Position numbers and translations under genes: made by a program. The notes under the pieces were generated by a model. That model saw only the letters and a list, made by a program, of their open reading frames with translations, ran no database searches and was not told the DNA's origin. DNA of 64,000 bases. It comes from Macrotrachela quadricornifera (taxonomy: Eukaryota > Rotifera > Eurotatoria > Philodinida > Philodinidae). Positions 12,835-23,952 of this stretch are shown piece by piece. Each line of letters starts with the position of its first letter. The stretch's first letter is position 1. The DNA is taken from NCBI GenBank assembly GCA_022393335.1, contig JAJEKB010020941.1, positions 112,938-176,937 on the forward strand. Direction: 5' to 3'.

Positions 12835-13968
12835 TGGTTGAAAAGTTATCAAATCTATGTATAGTGTAACTCACTTCGCATAGTCACAAAGCTAGACAAA
12901 TTATTGCATAATATAGATTCTTGAAATCAAAATTAGGACTGTTGAGGTTTTTATCGAGATTGTCAAACTGATGTTTTTTAGATCTCTGGTCATAAAAAAT
13001 GATAAATATCAAAATGCATAATCTAGTTTGTAGTTCTTGGCAAAAAAAACTACCGGGATCAGCTTGAAAATATTGGTCCCGGTCCCGGTGGGACCGGGAC
13101 CATCTTGCAGATCCCTAGTTTGAGGATGTCGAGGTCTACCATTAATAATCATGAGGTTAGTCCACGTATTTTTCAAATCCTACTCCATATAAGTGAAGCT
13201 TTTTAATAACACAACATGAGCGATAAGAAGGACTATTACTTTTATTACTTTTGCCACAAATTCTTTTCCATTGTTGAATTGAAGAATTCGGGGCGCTCCA
13301 AATAAATAGAATTGTTGTAGAAGTTTTTCAGCAACTGGTTCTGCTTCTTTTGTCTGTAGCAGATAAACCCAGGACAATTTTGTAAAATGATCTTTTGTGT
13401 GAAGAATCCATTTATAATCACCATCCGGGACCCTCTTCGTATCTATTAGGTCCATCTGAAGGCGCGTGACATATCCAATGGCAATAGTAGGGTTTCCTAA
13501 ATATAGAAAGATATTATACTTATTGTTAGTGTCACCTTAGCCTTAAATTAACAGCAGGTGGTTTTAGAAAAGCTTTTCTACTAGAACATACGTTACATTG
13601 AGAAATGAAGAGTTTTACACTCTCTAACGGTACCCAATTATATTGATCCTTCACCTTCCGTGATGACCAACTCTTTCGTGACATTTTTTAATTTTTGCGT
13701 GCAAATTTTCGTATGTAATAACAGGATTATTACATTTAATTTCATATATAACATTGTGATCATCAGTTTTTATTAATTTAAAATTTTTCTTCCCCTAGAA
13801 TTTGAACCGAGAATTTCCGAAACCATCTCGGAGAACCAATACTATATCATCAGATAATGACTGTTTGATAAAAAACTTTTCTTGAGACTTGTAATTTAAT
13901 CCTACAATATGTTCATCAAATAATTTATAAAATTCTTCTATGAAAATAAGAGTCTGCTAGATCCGTAT

Positions 13969-14907
13969 CAGAGCTAGGACGCAAGTATTTGTACTTGTAC
14001 TTTTTGTACTTTTTCAAGTAAAAAGTACAAGTACAAGTATCCATAGATTTACTTGGTACTTGTACTTGTACTTGCAAAACTGTACTTGATACTTATACTT
14101 GTACTTACAAAAATTTACTTGGTACTTGTACTTGTACTTTCGGAAAAATACTTGGTACCTGTACTTGTACTTGAACTTTCAGAAAAATACTTGTTACTTA
14201 CACTTTAATGACGGAACGACGTCTTTAATAGTGACTAATGTGTCGTTTAGCTTTGCCGAAATGTTGATAGTTACTCAAAATACAAGAAAGATTGTCGTTA
14301 TTTTCACTTCATTGGTATGTTCCAATTGCAAATGATGTGCGTGTCCTCTGAAGCATAAGGCTGATTCTCTCGCTGAAGCACGTTTATTCTAATACATTTC
14401 TTATTTTAACTTATTTTGTGTCTTTGATTTTAAATCATCTCTATAAAAGTCAACGTATTATGAAATATTAGTCTAAGACTCCAACTTTCCAAAAATCGAC
14501 ATCACGCAAAACGTATAAATAAAAATAGTTAATAATGAAAAGGTAATAATAAAAAAAAGAAAATACAGCAACATATTAAAATTAAGAGACTATTTTAAAA
14601 CTACCTCTTAAATCAAATCTTGATTCACACATAAGAATACTAAACTCCTAAATACTTCTTCTCGCATTGATGTTCGTCGTGAAGACAGTAAACTTCTGTA
14701 CAAGTACAAAAGTATACGTCTTGAAGTAAAATTACAAGTATCAAGTACTTTACGGAAAGTACAAGTACAGGTACCAAGTATTTTTCCGAAAGTACAAGTA
14801 CAAGTACCAAGTAAATTTTTGTAAGTACAAGTACAAGTATCAAGTACAGTTTTGCAGGTACAAGTAAAATACTTTTACTTTCAGTACTTGTACTCGTCCT
14901 AGCTCTG
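13969..14907. mobile_element. hAT MITE, 939 bp, with exact 8-bp target duplication
   Basis: The terminal inverted repeats begin CAGAGCTAGGACG at the left, and the right end is its exact complement. The flanks ATCCGTAT at 13961-13968 and 14908-14915 are identical. The CAGAG-type terminus and 8-bp duplication are hAT hallmarks. Inside each end there are long runs of the hexamer AAGTAC/GTACTT (about 13982-14200 and 14700-14890) in opposite orientation, likely subterminal transposase-binding repeats. No transposase is encoded; the apparent long frames over these runs are repeat artefacts. It sits at the 5' side of the integrase gene's recognisable coding sequence. Confidence 0.95.
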
Positions 14908-14915
14908 ATCCGTAT

Positions 14916-15980
14916 CAAGTAAAGTTTATAATATACTGATTAACTTAATAAAATCAATTCGTTTATGTCTAAAAACAATCTGGTATTTATACAAGAAGAA
15001 ATCAATGGTTGGATATTTCGACTATATCATAATACTATGGAAAACTACCTGAGATATCACATCAAAGCAGAAAGACTATAGAGGAAAAAACCAAGTAAAC
15101 ATATTACAAAAATATTGGGTAGAACGAAAGACATGAATTATCTTTATGATAATAGTATATATAAAGAAAGAACGAGAAGGAACGAGCATACATGGAAAAA
15201 AACCATTATGGCATATTTAAGTAAACATTTTTTTACTAGAAAAAATTTTAATTCATCTAAATTTTAATCTCGCTTGCGACAAATTTAGATTTGTTTGAGA
15301 AAAATTGAGTCTTCTAAAGCTTATTAATGAGAGACCTCCTCAATATATGTATTGAGCAAAAGAACAATTTTTAATTTATTAAAACCAAATTGTACTTCGT
15401 GCACTCTGTTTTTGTGGAGTAAGTGTAAAATAGTGTGTATTTCGGAAGCAGTAGGTGTTCAGTACATTTTGCTTCCGCTTGGTACACTTGCTATTAGAAA
15501 TATTGAAGCTAAGGGCAACCTACATTTTAATCACGTTACTTTGACAATAAGAACTTTAATTTGACCCAAATATATCCCATTTTCCCCACGGACAGTACAA
15601 ACATTTCGATTGTTAGCTATCTACAATAGTTAATTATGCTCAAATTGTTTTAAAAAAGTTCTATTTAGAGATATATTGAGATGGAAAAACTTGATCTGTC
15701 TCAATCTCAGATTCTGAACATCTTTAATTTTATTATAATATTAAATATTGAACACATATCTTCTTAGACCATAAACTATATAAATTCACAATAAATATTA
15801 CGATAAATATAAGCCAAGATTAAAAGAATATTGAACAAAAAAAGCAAAGAAATAATTGTTATTAATAAATAAAATATAGTAGTATATTCTTTATTCGATA
15901 AAATTCTCCATAAATAATCAACTAAACTATTTTCTATTTGTTCTAAATGAAAAAAAAATAATATAAAAATAATAATATTT
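14916..15980. other. Intergenic, no gene seen
   Basis: AT-rich sequence between the MITE and the 3' end of the large receptor gene. Open stretches near 15350-15560 have no family resemblance. Downstream of the receptor stop (15980-15840, minus strand) there are A/T-rich words that could hold its polyadenylation signal. Confidence 0.55.
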
Positions 15981-18900
15981 TCATAAAAATAAAATTACTA
16001 ACGGATTTCGTTGAACTTGTAATCGTGTTTTTAACGTTGTTCTATATCTATTTATAGTTGTATGAAGTTCTGTCTTATATAATTTTGATGGTAAAACAAA
16101 TATAACAAGACAAAGCATTGATGGGAGAAATGAAACAAAATATCCAATAAGATATAACCATGGATTTCGAGTTGATTCAATACAACCTGAAACAAACGAT
16201 ATAATTAAACGTGGTAAAGCAAGAATAGTTAAAAGTATTGGAGCTATTAATAGATGATGATGACGTTGAAGTTGTTGTAATAATAAAGAACGATGACGGG
16301 ATTCTGTATTTTCAATATGTGTTTTTTGTCTAGCTGTCATTACAATAATAATAATAGCTGAAATAATATTAGTAATAAATGGAATAAAAAAATGAAATAT
16401 ATGAATGAATTTATCATAAAATTGAATATTAGATGGATAAGTAAGAATACACCAAATACGTTTTTCATCATCATTATCATTACTATTTAAAAGACGTCGA
16501 TAAATTGGATCATGAATTGTTGTTGAAATCATAAAAATAATCAATATAATAATCATATATTTAGCTACTTTTATACTTTTTTTTTTATTAAATTTTGGTC
16601 CTTTAATTGCATTAATTGCTCTTTCTGTAGCAGCACATGCACTGAACCATTTATCCATATATAAACAAATTCTTAATATAAAATCAATTGAATGACATTG
16701 AATATTAAGAAATGAATTATTTGTAATATATGACATTTGTGTTATAAGTAATATTAAATATTTTAATAAAAATATAATTGAAATAATTATAGTTGTTATT
16801 GATGTTCCTAATAAATATAAACCACATCCAACTTTTTGTGTTTCTTTATTAATAAATGTAATTAATGATAATATTCCATTTATAAAACCTATAATAAACA
16901 TAATTATTGTTAATGATAAACTAAATTTAATAGTAAATGATTGATAATTAATATTAATATTTGGTTGAATACGATAACCTAATATTCCATCAAGTGATAA
17001 ATCAAATATAGTTGAAGTAAATTCACATCTTATTCCATAAGTACATTTTGGACAAACACACAATGATGTTTGTGGACACATTAAATTATCTTGTAAACAT
17101 TGTGCATCATGTTCACAATTACTTAAACCAAAACAATCATGTTTAATTAATTGATTAAATTCAAAACAATTAGATAAACGGTTTTTACCAAATTCATAAC
17201 AAAAACAAAAATGAGTTTGATCATAAAAACAAGATAATAATGGTGTATGATTTCTTTGACATGGTAAATGATAATATTTAATTCGACGAATAAGATGATA
17301 ATTAATTATAGTTTCATTCAATATTTGATTTATATGTTTACAACGATCTGATGAATGAATTCTTTTTGATATATTTATTCTTTGATTCGATGCCTTTTCA
17401 ACAGTAATTAAATAATAATTATTATTAAAAAGTTCAATAAAAGCAATATGAAATGGACGTGACCAACGAATACTAATTGAATTTTGATTAAGAGGAATAG
17501 TTTTAAAAGTCGAACCATTTTCTGGTGGACCATTATCAATAACTCGAATAAAATGAATTAACATAACATTTGGTAAAATAATATTTTTATCAAATGATAA
17601 TATTATTTCATTATCCATTATTTCACATCGTTTTCCACTAAATCCTTTTCGACAAATACATATAAAATTTTCATTAGATATTAAATATTCATCCATAGGT
17701 ATACATTGACCACCATTTAAACATGTCGAATTTTCATTAGATTGACAAATTGTATGTTTCAGTGAACAACGAGAACTCCATTTATTTAAAGGACAAATAC
17801 AAATTGATCGATTAGTTGATAAAATTCCAATACATAATGAATCCGATGAACACATACATTTATAAGATATATAACAAGATTTTCCAGACCAACCAGAATT
17901 ACATTGACAAAAATTAAGATTTTTTCTATCATTAAAATATTTAATACATTGACCATGATGACAAATTTTATCTGAACATATTTCATTTGTATTCATAATA
18001 GGTGGAATATTAAGTTGAAGAGATATAGGCACTATAGGTAAGAATGGATATTTAATTGGTATAAATAAACTTCCACGATATTTAAATAAAATTTTTTCAT
18101 ATATATCAATATGAATAAAATAATTTTTTGTTATATTTTTTGGTCGAGTTGAATAAAGTAAATAAATATTATATTTAACTTTACAATGTTCAACATAAAT
18201 ATAAGTTAATTGTTGAGATGAATGAATTATTCTTTCATTTGTATCATCCATAAGTGAAATTATTATTGAAAATAAGGTTTTTCGTGAATCAGAATATGTT
18301 TGAAATTTTAATGTTAAACTAACACGTTCATTTTGATATTGACATTGTGAACCATAATAACTAGGTGGACAAAGACAAAATATTCGAGTATTATTATTAT
18401 TTAACCAATTTTGTAAAGGTAAACCACGATGACAATATTGATCAGATTTATCAATTATTTCAACTGAATTAATATGTTTCATTTCATCTTCCGGAATTGA
18501 TTCTTTTAATTTATTGACGGAAAAATCTACAATTGTCATTTTCTCCAAATCATTGGGACGTCGACAAAGAAATTCTTGAACATCAGTACGATTTGATGTA
18601 TAAAACGGAAGACAAACAGAATTCAAAGGACCAGTTGCCTTTAGACTTTGATTACATATTGGTTCATAATCTTCATACATACATTGCTTCCGCTCATGAC
18701 ATCGACCAAAAGATGATATGCAAGAATGAAATGTATCATTCTTACAATAAAAATTGTCCACACTTGGTCGATAATTATTTGATCGACATAATATTGGTTC
18801 ATCAGTAGCACCAACACAATCAATATAACCATCATTGGATTTTGAAATAGGTAAACACATTAGTTTATATGTATTAGGTGAAATACAAATATGATGATAA

Positions 18901-20750
18901 GATGGACATTTTAATAATGGATATAAATCACAATCAACTTCATCTTCTCCATTAAAACAATTCCAAAATCCATCACATCGTGTATATGTATTATTACATT
19001 GCCAATATTCACATTCACTTTCATCAGTTTCATTTCGATTATCAATATTAATTGGGAATAATTCAATAAAACCATCACAAATTGTTGAAAATGATATATG
19101 TTTTCTCTTATAATGTTCAATTGTATATTCATCGTCACATAAACTATAATCATCTGAAATACAATCACATTTACCATCGTCGATCTTTCTTGAAGGTAAA
19201 CATTGACTTCTTATTGCACATTTGAAAAACATTTTCGATCCAATTGTAGGACAACTACCGTTGATTGGTGAACAATGTTCATCATCTTTATAATCACAAT
19301 CATTTTTACCATCACATAGACGAGATTTTGAAATACATTTTGAAGAATTTATACATCGATACATTTTTGTATAATTACAAATATTTGAATTATTATATTC
19401 AATTGTATTACAATGATAAAAATCACGATTGAATGCTACAACATATCTGGTTAATCTACTAAATCTTGTATCGATTGAAAGTTCAAATGGAAAATCTTGT
19501 GAACGACGACATGTCATATTATTAAATTTAAGTAATGTTCTATTAGGATAGAAACCATCACAAAGATTTTCATTGTAACAAACATAATCAGGAGCATGCG
19601 AATTCATCAAATGTAGAAGAGGTATTTTATCATAAGCTACATACATATGACCAAAAGCAAGTGGAGCATCAGATATGACAAGTAGATCTGGACATGTTTC
19701 ATTCATTATTTGTTTGCATATATTTATATCAAAACATAAATTCATACATGATGAATCAATATTATTTGTAATAGAATAAACACATCGAAATGCTAACCAA
19801 CAAATATTCGATAATGATTTTGGTGTATCAGAATCAATTGATTTTATGAGTAAAATATTACGTGTTAATCGACATGAACTAGTTATTATTGCACCAATCG
19901 GTCCAAAACGTGAAGGACATGAAATATCTTCACTACCGATTGTCGGTTCACTAGCCCACTGTGCTGCCACTGATTTTTGATAAAGATCAATTTCATCTGA
20001 TTGATCAAGACATTCAAAAGTATGATTATCTCCATCACGAAAGAATATTTTCGATATACATTGTCCATTATTACATTGACGTTCATTTTCATCACATTCT
20101 TCAGTTTCAATTAGCCAACAATTAACTTCATCTATTGCATTATTTAAACAATCAATACGTCCATCACATATTTCACTCCAATCAAGACATATTGATGAAG
20201 AACCACGATCACATTCTAAATGAATATAACATGTTAAATTAGTAGGTTCATAATATTGTTGATAAAAATCATAAATAATATCATTTAATGATAAATAATC
20301 ATTATTTTGATTAATATCTAATTCATATTGACATAATGATCCAAATTTTGGTAATGTACAATTGTAAAACAATTCTGTTTCCATTGAAGTTAAATTTTCA
20401 TTTAAATATAATTGATATCGTTCAATAACATCCATTGGTGCTGACCAAGAATATAATTGTTGACTTGTTAGTTTTTCTTTTGAAAGTTGAGAAAAAGTAA
20501 ATGTTTGATTGTGATTTGGTTCTGGAATTTTCCATATTGTTGGCCATTCAGTTAAACAATAAGAGATTATTTCATGACGATCAACATTTTTTTTATTTGA
20601 GGCAGCAACATGAAGACAATCATGTTGAAATCCAATATGATCAGTTTTCTTCTTATCACTTACCCAATCTGTTAGATGAAGATTGATTTGAGGCGAAGCA
20701 ATTATCATTCGTAATAGAATGAAACAAAGAAAATTTCTCATGTGTAACAT
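15981..20750 (-). CDS. LDL-receptor class A / EGF-like / seven-transmembrane receptor
   Basis: A 1,589-residue single-exon cell-surface protein. It opens with a hydrophobic signal sequence (about residues 5-18, FLCFILLRMIIAS). LDLa-type Cys/acidic modules follow, e.g. ICDGRIDCLNNAIDEVNC (about 190-210), ECDENERQCNNGQC (about 217), LCDGKNDCDYKDDEHC (about 480), TRCDGFWNCFNGEDEVDC (about 615) and NDGYIDCVGATDE (about 655). EGF-like modules lie at about 785-830, 970-1010, 1050-1095 and 1225-1270, with CQCNSGWSGKSC and CICRKGFSGKRC as clear endings. The last 300 residues contain seven hydrophobic helices (from FTIKFSLSLTIIMFIIGF) and a short basic tail. LDLa modules bind Ca2+ and protein ligands; coupling to a 7TM domain suggests an adhesion-like or relaxin/lipoprotein-type sensing role, but the ligand is unknown. 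The frame is intact over 4.8 kb. Bdelloids carry many such genes. Confidence 0.9.
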   Translation of the reverse strand: MLHMRNFLCFILLRMIIASPQINLHLTDWVSDKKKTDHIGFQHDCLHVAASNKKNVDRHEIISYCLTEWPTIWKIPEPNHNQTFTFSQLSKEKLTSQQLYSWSAPMDVIERYQLYLNENLTSMETELFYNCTLPKFGSLCQYELDINQNNDYLSLNDIIYDFYQQYYEPTNLTCYIHLECDRGSSSICLDWSEICDGRIDCLNNAIDEVNCWLIETEECDENERQCNNGQCISKIFFRDGDNHTFECLDQSDEIDLYQKSVAAQWASEPTIGSEDISCPSRFGPIGAIITSSCRLTRNILLIKSIDSDTPKSLSNICWLAFRCVYSITNNIDSSCMNLCFDINICKQIMNETCPDLLVISDAPLAFGHMYVAYDKIPLLHLMNSHAPDYVCYNENLCDGFYPNRTLLKFNNMTCRRSQDFPFELSIDTRFSRLTRYVVAFNRDFYHCNTIEYNNSNICNYTKMYRCINSSKCISKSRLCDGKNDCDYKDDEHCSPINGSCPTIGSKMFFKCAIRSQCLPSRKIDDGKCDCISDDYSLCDDEYTIEHYKRKHISFSTICDGFIELFPINIDNRNETDESECEYWQCNNTYTRCDGFWNCFNGEDEVDCDLYPLLKCPSYHHICISPNTYKLMCLPISKSNDGYIDCVGATDEPILCRSNNYRPSVDNFYCKNDTFHSCISSFGRCHERKQCMYEDYEPICNQSLKATGPLNSVCLPFYTSNRTDVQEFLCRRPNDLEKMTIVDFSVNKLKESIPEDEMKHINSVEIIDKSDQYCHRGLPLQNWLNNNNTRIFCLCPPSYYGSQCQYQNERVSLTLKFQTYSDSRKTLFSIIISLMDDTNERIIHSSQQLTYIYVEHCKVKYNIYLLYSTRPKNITKNYFIHIDIYEKILFKYRGSLFIPIKYPFLPIVPISLQLNIPPIMNTNEICSDKICHHGQCIKYFNDRKNLNFCQCNSGWSGKSCYISYKCMCSSDSLCIGILSTNRSICICPLNKWSSRCSLKHTICQSNENSTCLNGGQCIPMDEYLISNENFICICRKGFSGKRCEIMDNEIILSFDKNIILPNVMLIHFIRVIDNGPPENGSTFKTIPLNQNSISIRWSRPFHIAFIELFNNNYYLITVEKASNQRINISKRIHSSDRCKHINQILNETIINYHLIRRIKYYHLPCQRNHTPLLSCFYDQTHFCFCYEFGKNRLSNCFEFNQLIKHDCFGLSNCEHDAQCLQDNLMCPQTSLCVCPKCTYGIRCEFTSTIFDLSLDGILGYRIQPNININYQSFTIKFSLSLTIIMFIIGFINGILSLITFINKETQKVGCGLYLLGTSITTIIISIIFLLKYLILLITQMSYITNNSFLNIQCHSIDFILRICLYMDKWFSACAATERAINAIKGPKFNKKKSIKVAKYMIIILIIFMISTTIHDPIYRRLLNSNDNDDEKRIWCILTYPSNIQFYDKFIHIFHFFIPFITNIISAIIIIVMTARQKTHIENTESRHRSLLLQQLQRHHHLLIAPILLTILALPRLIISFVSGCIESTRNPWLYLIGYFVSFLPSMLCLVIFVLPSKLYKTELHTTINRYRTTLKTRLQVQRNPLVILFL

Positions 20751-21615
20751 CGCGTAGTTCTTTAATGCTTTTCAATGAATATTATATAAAGAATGTACAT
20801 GCGTTTTATATTTTCTTTTTATTGAAACATTTGGTTTTATTTTAGAAAAAATTCGATTAAAAATGTTATTACTACTAAAGATCACAAATGATGTTAATTA
20901 GAAAAGTTTGCTTTACATCCTACGTAAAAGATTTCAAAAAAATATTTTTTGTACGTCATCTAACTACGTTAAAACTAACTACACATATGCCACTATTTTA
21001 ACAAAAAGTAAATGTTAAATAGGAAGGAAACTTGCTCCTTTTATGTATACAGTAGAATGCAAAAAAAGCTGACTGTTAAATTTTCACAATTTTTTATTTC
21101 TAATAATCAAAAAAGAAATCATCTTTCATACATAATTTACAGACATACTATATTGCAAAATTGGAATACTCCGGCATACAAGAATTTGAAAAAAAACGTT
21201 TAATTTCCACCTTTAAAGCGTGAAAATGGCGAAATTCAAAAAATGAATATTAAAACATACTTTTATTTCTCAAAACTTCTGAAATTTAAAAATAATGCAT
21301 TTTAACATTCATTATTTGAATGAGCCTTATTACCACTTTGCTTGTTGGCTACAAACACACATGTTTATTACTAAGAGCGGTTTCCTTTTTTTAATGTTCT
21401 TGTTTCTTTCTCTTTCTCTCTTTCTCTCTCTCTCTTGTCTTGCTGATATAGAAACTATTTACTTATTACATTCCCTTATCACCTTCTATCTAATCTTTTT
21501 TTCTTTGATGTTATTCTGCTCTGTGTTTCTTAAACATATAATGAATGTCGAGAATGATATTGAATATATTTAAAACAGACGTTGATTCAGAGACAAAAAT
21601 TTACTTACATAAATG
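20751..21615. other. Intergenic; CT-rich microsatellite at about 21405-21435
   Basis: The first 100 bp form the 5' flank of the large receptor gene. The remainder is AT-rich with a TCTTTCTC/CTCTCT run. No gene was recognised. Confidence 0.55.
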
Positions 21616-21897
21616 TCAAATGATTTTTACAAGTGGTTCATCAAAAATAGTGAAAAATGTACAAATGTAAAACCAAAAATTTGCACGATAAATTGACTTT
21701 ATTGGAATGACACCAATGAGCAGTTTATAATGTTTTATTCTACCCATACAACGTTCTACATGTATTCGATGACGCGCAATAACACGAGTTTCAATCACTT
21801 TTGATGGTGATAGCTGTGATTTTCCTTGTAGAAATGACGGATAAATGAGATATATTTGTGAGTGTTGATGGTCGAGAGCAAAACCACGATCCTGCAA
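21616..21897 (-). pseudogene. DDE_Tnp_4-type (Harbinger/IS5-like) transposase, C-terminal stump
   Basis: Ninety-three residues match the C-terminal third of the DDE superfamily endonuclease found in PIF/Harbinger and THAP-associated transposases: DRGFALDHQHSQIYLIYPSF, then GKSQLSPSKVIETRVIARHR, then IHVERCMGRIKHYKLL. The DRGF aspartate and the RIHVER glutamate are the second and third acidic residues of such domains. The upstream part is missing: at 21898 the sequence changes into the degenerate repeat field. Its element ends are not visible. Confidence 0.75.
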
Positions 21898-23950
21898 GGA
21901 TTCAACGTTTTTTCCTGAGGAAATGGAAAATCCTGAAAGAAGCGTGTAGCCAGCGAGTCTTCAGGATCCTATCGGGATTAACGATAAGTTTTTCAAGGTT
22001 ATTGCCAGGATAATCCAAGATGTTCCTCGGATCTTGTCAGGATTTTGATACTTCTTATCAAAAATTTTTAAAGATCCATCGAAGATTTGTATTTTACATA
22101 ACTATACTTCTGTTTAACTACGACAAAGAAACTTGTCAGGAATCTGTTGTGAAGCAAGGCGTAAGGCATTTTAGTGTATATTTACAAGAGTTGAACTTAA
22201 CAGTATCGTGGCAGGATTGCAGCAAGTTTTCTAAACAGAACAGATAAAATGTGAACACATAGAGTATTGATCTCTATACCTTCAGTTCATGAACTGAACA
22301 GCTAACCCAGCTGGACTGTGTTCTCGTTTCGAGATGATGTAAGAAGTCTTTTTTAGGTTTATTTTTCTTTTCATTCTTTATTTCTTAACTATTTTTCGAT
22401 CCTAAATTTGATATATCTATCCATAATTTTTGTCATTGAATCAAATTCTATGTGTTAAATTATTTTTTTTATTCATATTTTTACATTTTCTTTTAAAGTG
22501 AAAATTTAATAATTATTTTTTTTTAATAATTTGATGGATTCAAAATATTATTTATTCATATGTTATTAATCATTCTTATCATCGATGCAATTTAATTTTT
22601 CCTAAATTTATGTTTTTTTAATCATTTGTTCGTGATAAGTCAGTTTAAAATATATTTAAATGTATTTTTATTTTTTATTTAACTATGTTCACATGCACAT
22701 GAATAGCTAATGAGAACCATTAAGTCATTTTGTAAAGGTACAGAAAAACAACGAGAATGTAACGAAGCTATAAAACAAACATCAACAGTATCATGCTCAA
22801 TTGACAATGAAGATTTTACAAGACGAAATAAAAATATTCTTTTTTGATTTTGATCCAAGTTTTCTTGAAATTGATACTCAGATTTTATTACGGTATATAC
22901 ATTTAGAAAACTTGAAATAAATTTCAGAAGAAACTGTATAAAAAAAAATTTGAATAAAGTTATCTTATACATTCTTGACAGGATCCTTAACACAACTAGC
23001 TGCAAATCTTAATAGGATTTTGAATACTACACTCTTTATACATCATATAGTTGAGCCTGGGATGATCCTAGATAGATCCTTGTATTTTCTCATCAAGATC
23101 TTGATCATACTTGTATTACATTCTCAAGATTCATAATGCTTATTCTTGAAGAGTTCTGAGAAAGATCTTGATCAAATCTTAGCAAGTTACTGATTAGAAC
23201 CATCTTGGATTACCTTTGAAAAATTCTTCAACTAATACATATATACTTGTTGCCAGAGCTCTCATAGCAGGTTCTAGAGCATAACTAAAACTTATTCACA
23301 GTTAACTAAATCGTATCTATAATTCTTGAAAGGATCCTACAAAGAATTTGAATTAAATCCGAGTAGGATCCTGAAATTTTGGTTCATCAAATAAGTTGAA
23401 CAGGAGCTACAGGAAATCTTGAAAGCAATCATCTTTCATTTCTAACAGGATCCTGGCAATATATATTGCTGAATGATCTTTTATACTTTTTCAAGAAGTG
23501 AAGACGAATGAATAGAACATATGATAGCCTTCAAAGTTCTTAATCAGATCCTTTGATTTTCTTCCTGATTAAAACTGGTGCAAGCCTGAAAGCACGTATT
23601 CTTAAAAAGTTCTGAAGATATTTCTAACACGAACCTTTCAGGATTATTGAACCTCGCTTTATAAGGATTCTTTCATTTTCTTGCTAAGATTCTAGTTTGA
23701 TGTGTTAAGGATCCTGAAAGGATTTATTGGTGAGAATTTAGTTGAGACTTTAGAATAAACCTAAACGAATCTTAGCAAACAATACTTCCTCATAAACTTT
23801 TCAAGATCTTTTCAAGGTTCTAGATGAGATCCTGGCAGGATTCACTAGGACTGGAAACAGAATCCTGAATAAAACCTTAAAGGATCTTTGAAATTTAAGA
23901 TCCTGAGATATTCTTCCAGGATTTCTCAAGGAACGATCAGGATTGAGACT
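21898..23950. repeat. Field of degenerate GGATCCTGAAAGGAT-type repeats
   Basis: Words such as AGGATCCT, ATCCTGAAAG, TTGACAGGATCC, TCCTGGCAGGAT and AAGATCTTGATCA recur dozens of times, densest at 22960-23950 and thinner at 21900-22060. They appear in both orientations and without a constant period, and many are palindromic (GGATCC, AAGATCTT, AAGGATCCTT). The central part (22250-22700) is plain AT-rich. No coding capacity is seen. The field lies exactly between two truncated transposase fragments, so it may be the interior or subterminal region of a decayed element. Confidence 0.65.
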
Positions 23951-23952
23951 AG

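Larger units (their letters stand above)
9630..13117 (-). mobile_element. hAT transposon, 3,488 bp, with exact 8-bp target duplication
   Basis: The ends are inverted repeats: the left begins TAGGGATCTGCAAAATCG and the complement of the right begins TAGGGATCTGCAAGATGG. Next to each end there are runs of GTCCCGGTCCCGGT-like subterminal repeats (9659-9703 and 13076-13102). The flanking 8 bp are identical, GTTTGAGG at 9622-9629 and at 13118-13125, which is the duplication length typical of hAT elements. It carries one hAT transposase gene on the minus strand. The insertion interrupts the integrase core of the surrounding gene. An exact duplication and nearly intact transposase suggest a fairly recent arrival. 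Confidence 0.95.
8518..13960 (-). pseudogene. KRBA2/Ginger-like integrase gene, split by a hAT insertion
   Basis: This is a transposon-type or domesticated DDE integrase with retroviral-integrase architecture. In coding order: an N-terminal part at about 13950-13740; an HHCC-type zinc-binding region (CHERVGHHGR) at about 13690-13660; and a short GT-AG intron near 13498-13536. The catalytic core follows, starting YVTRLQMDLIDTKRVPDG at 13490-13420 with YKWILHTKDHFTK and a GAPRILQFNNGKEF segment. After NGRPRHPQT at 13150-13118 a 3.5-kb hAT element intervenes, and the core resumes at 9629 (PTQGLVERGNQ). A C-terminal part follows (VFGQRPRCDMEIW near 9400; the last 176 residues, 9048-8518, end with a Cys-rich CNYNGSCSTRKCRCRAAKIQC-type motif). 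The expected DNG triad triplet reads NNG. Frameshifts near 13200, 9620 and 9406 show decay in addition to the insertion. Full-length relatives are often annotated KRAB-A domain-containing protein 2. Confidence 0.8.

Noticed and set aside
12580..12852. Open frames in the 12.4-12.9 kb part of the hAT element
   Set aside because: They overlap the hairpin and AAAGAAC-like repeats; no family resemblance.
14640..14918. Open frame of 92 codons on the minus strand in the MITE
   Set aside because: It is a translation of the AAGTAC hexamer array (Leu/Val/Tyr/Ser periodicity), not a gene.
17786..20110. Several minus- and plus-strand frames inside the large receptor gene
   Set aside because: Out-of-frame shadows of the 1,589-residue coding sequence.
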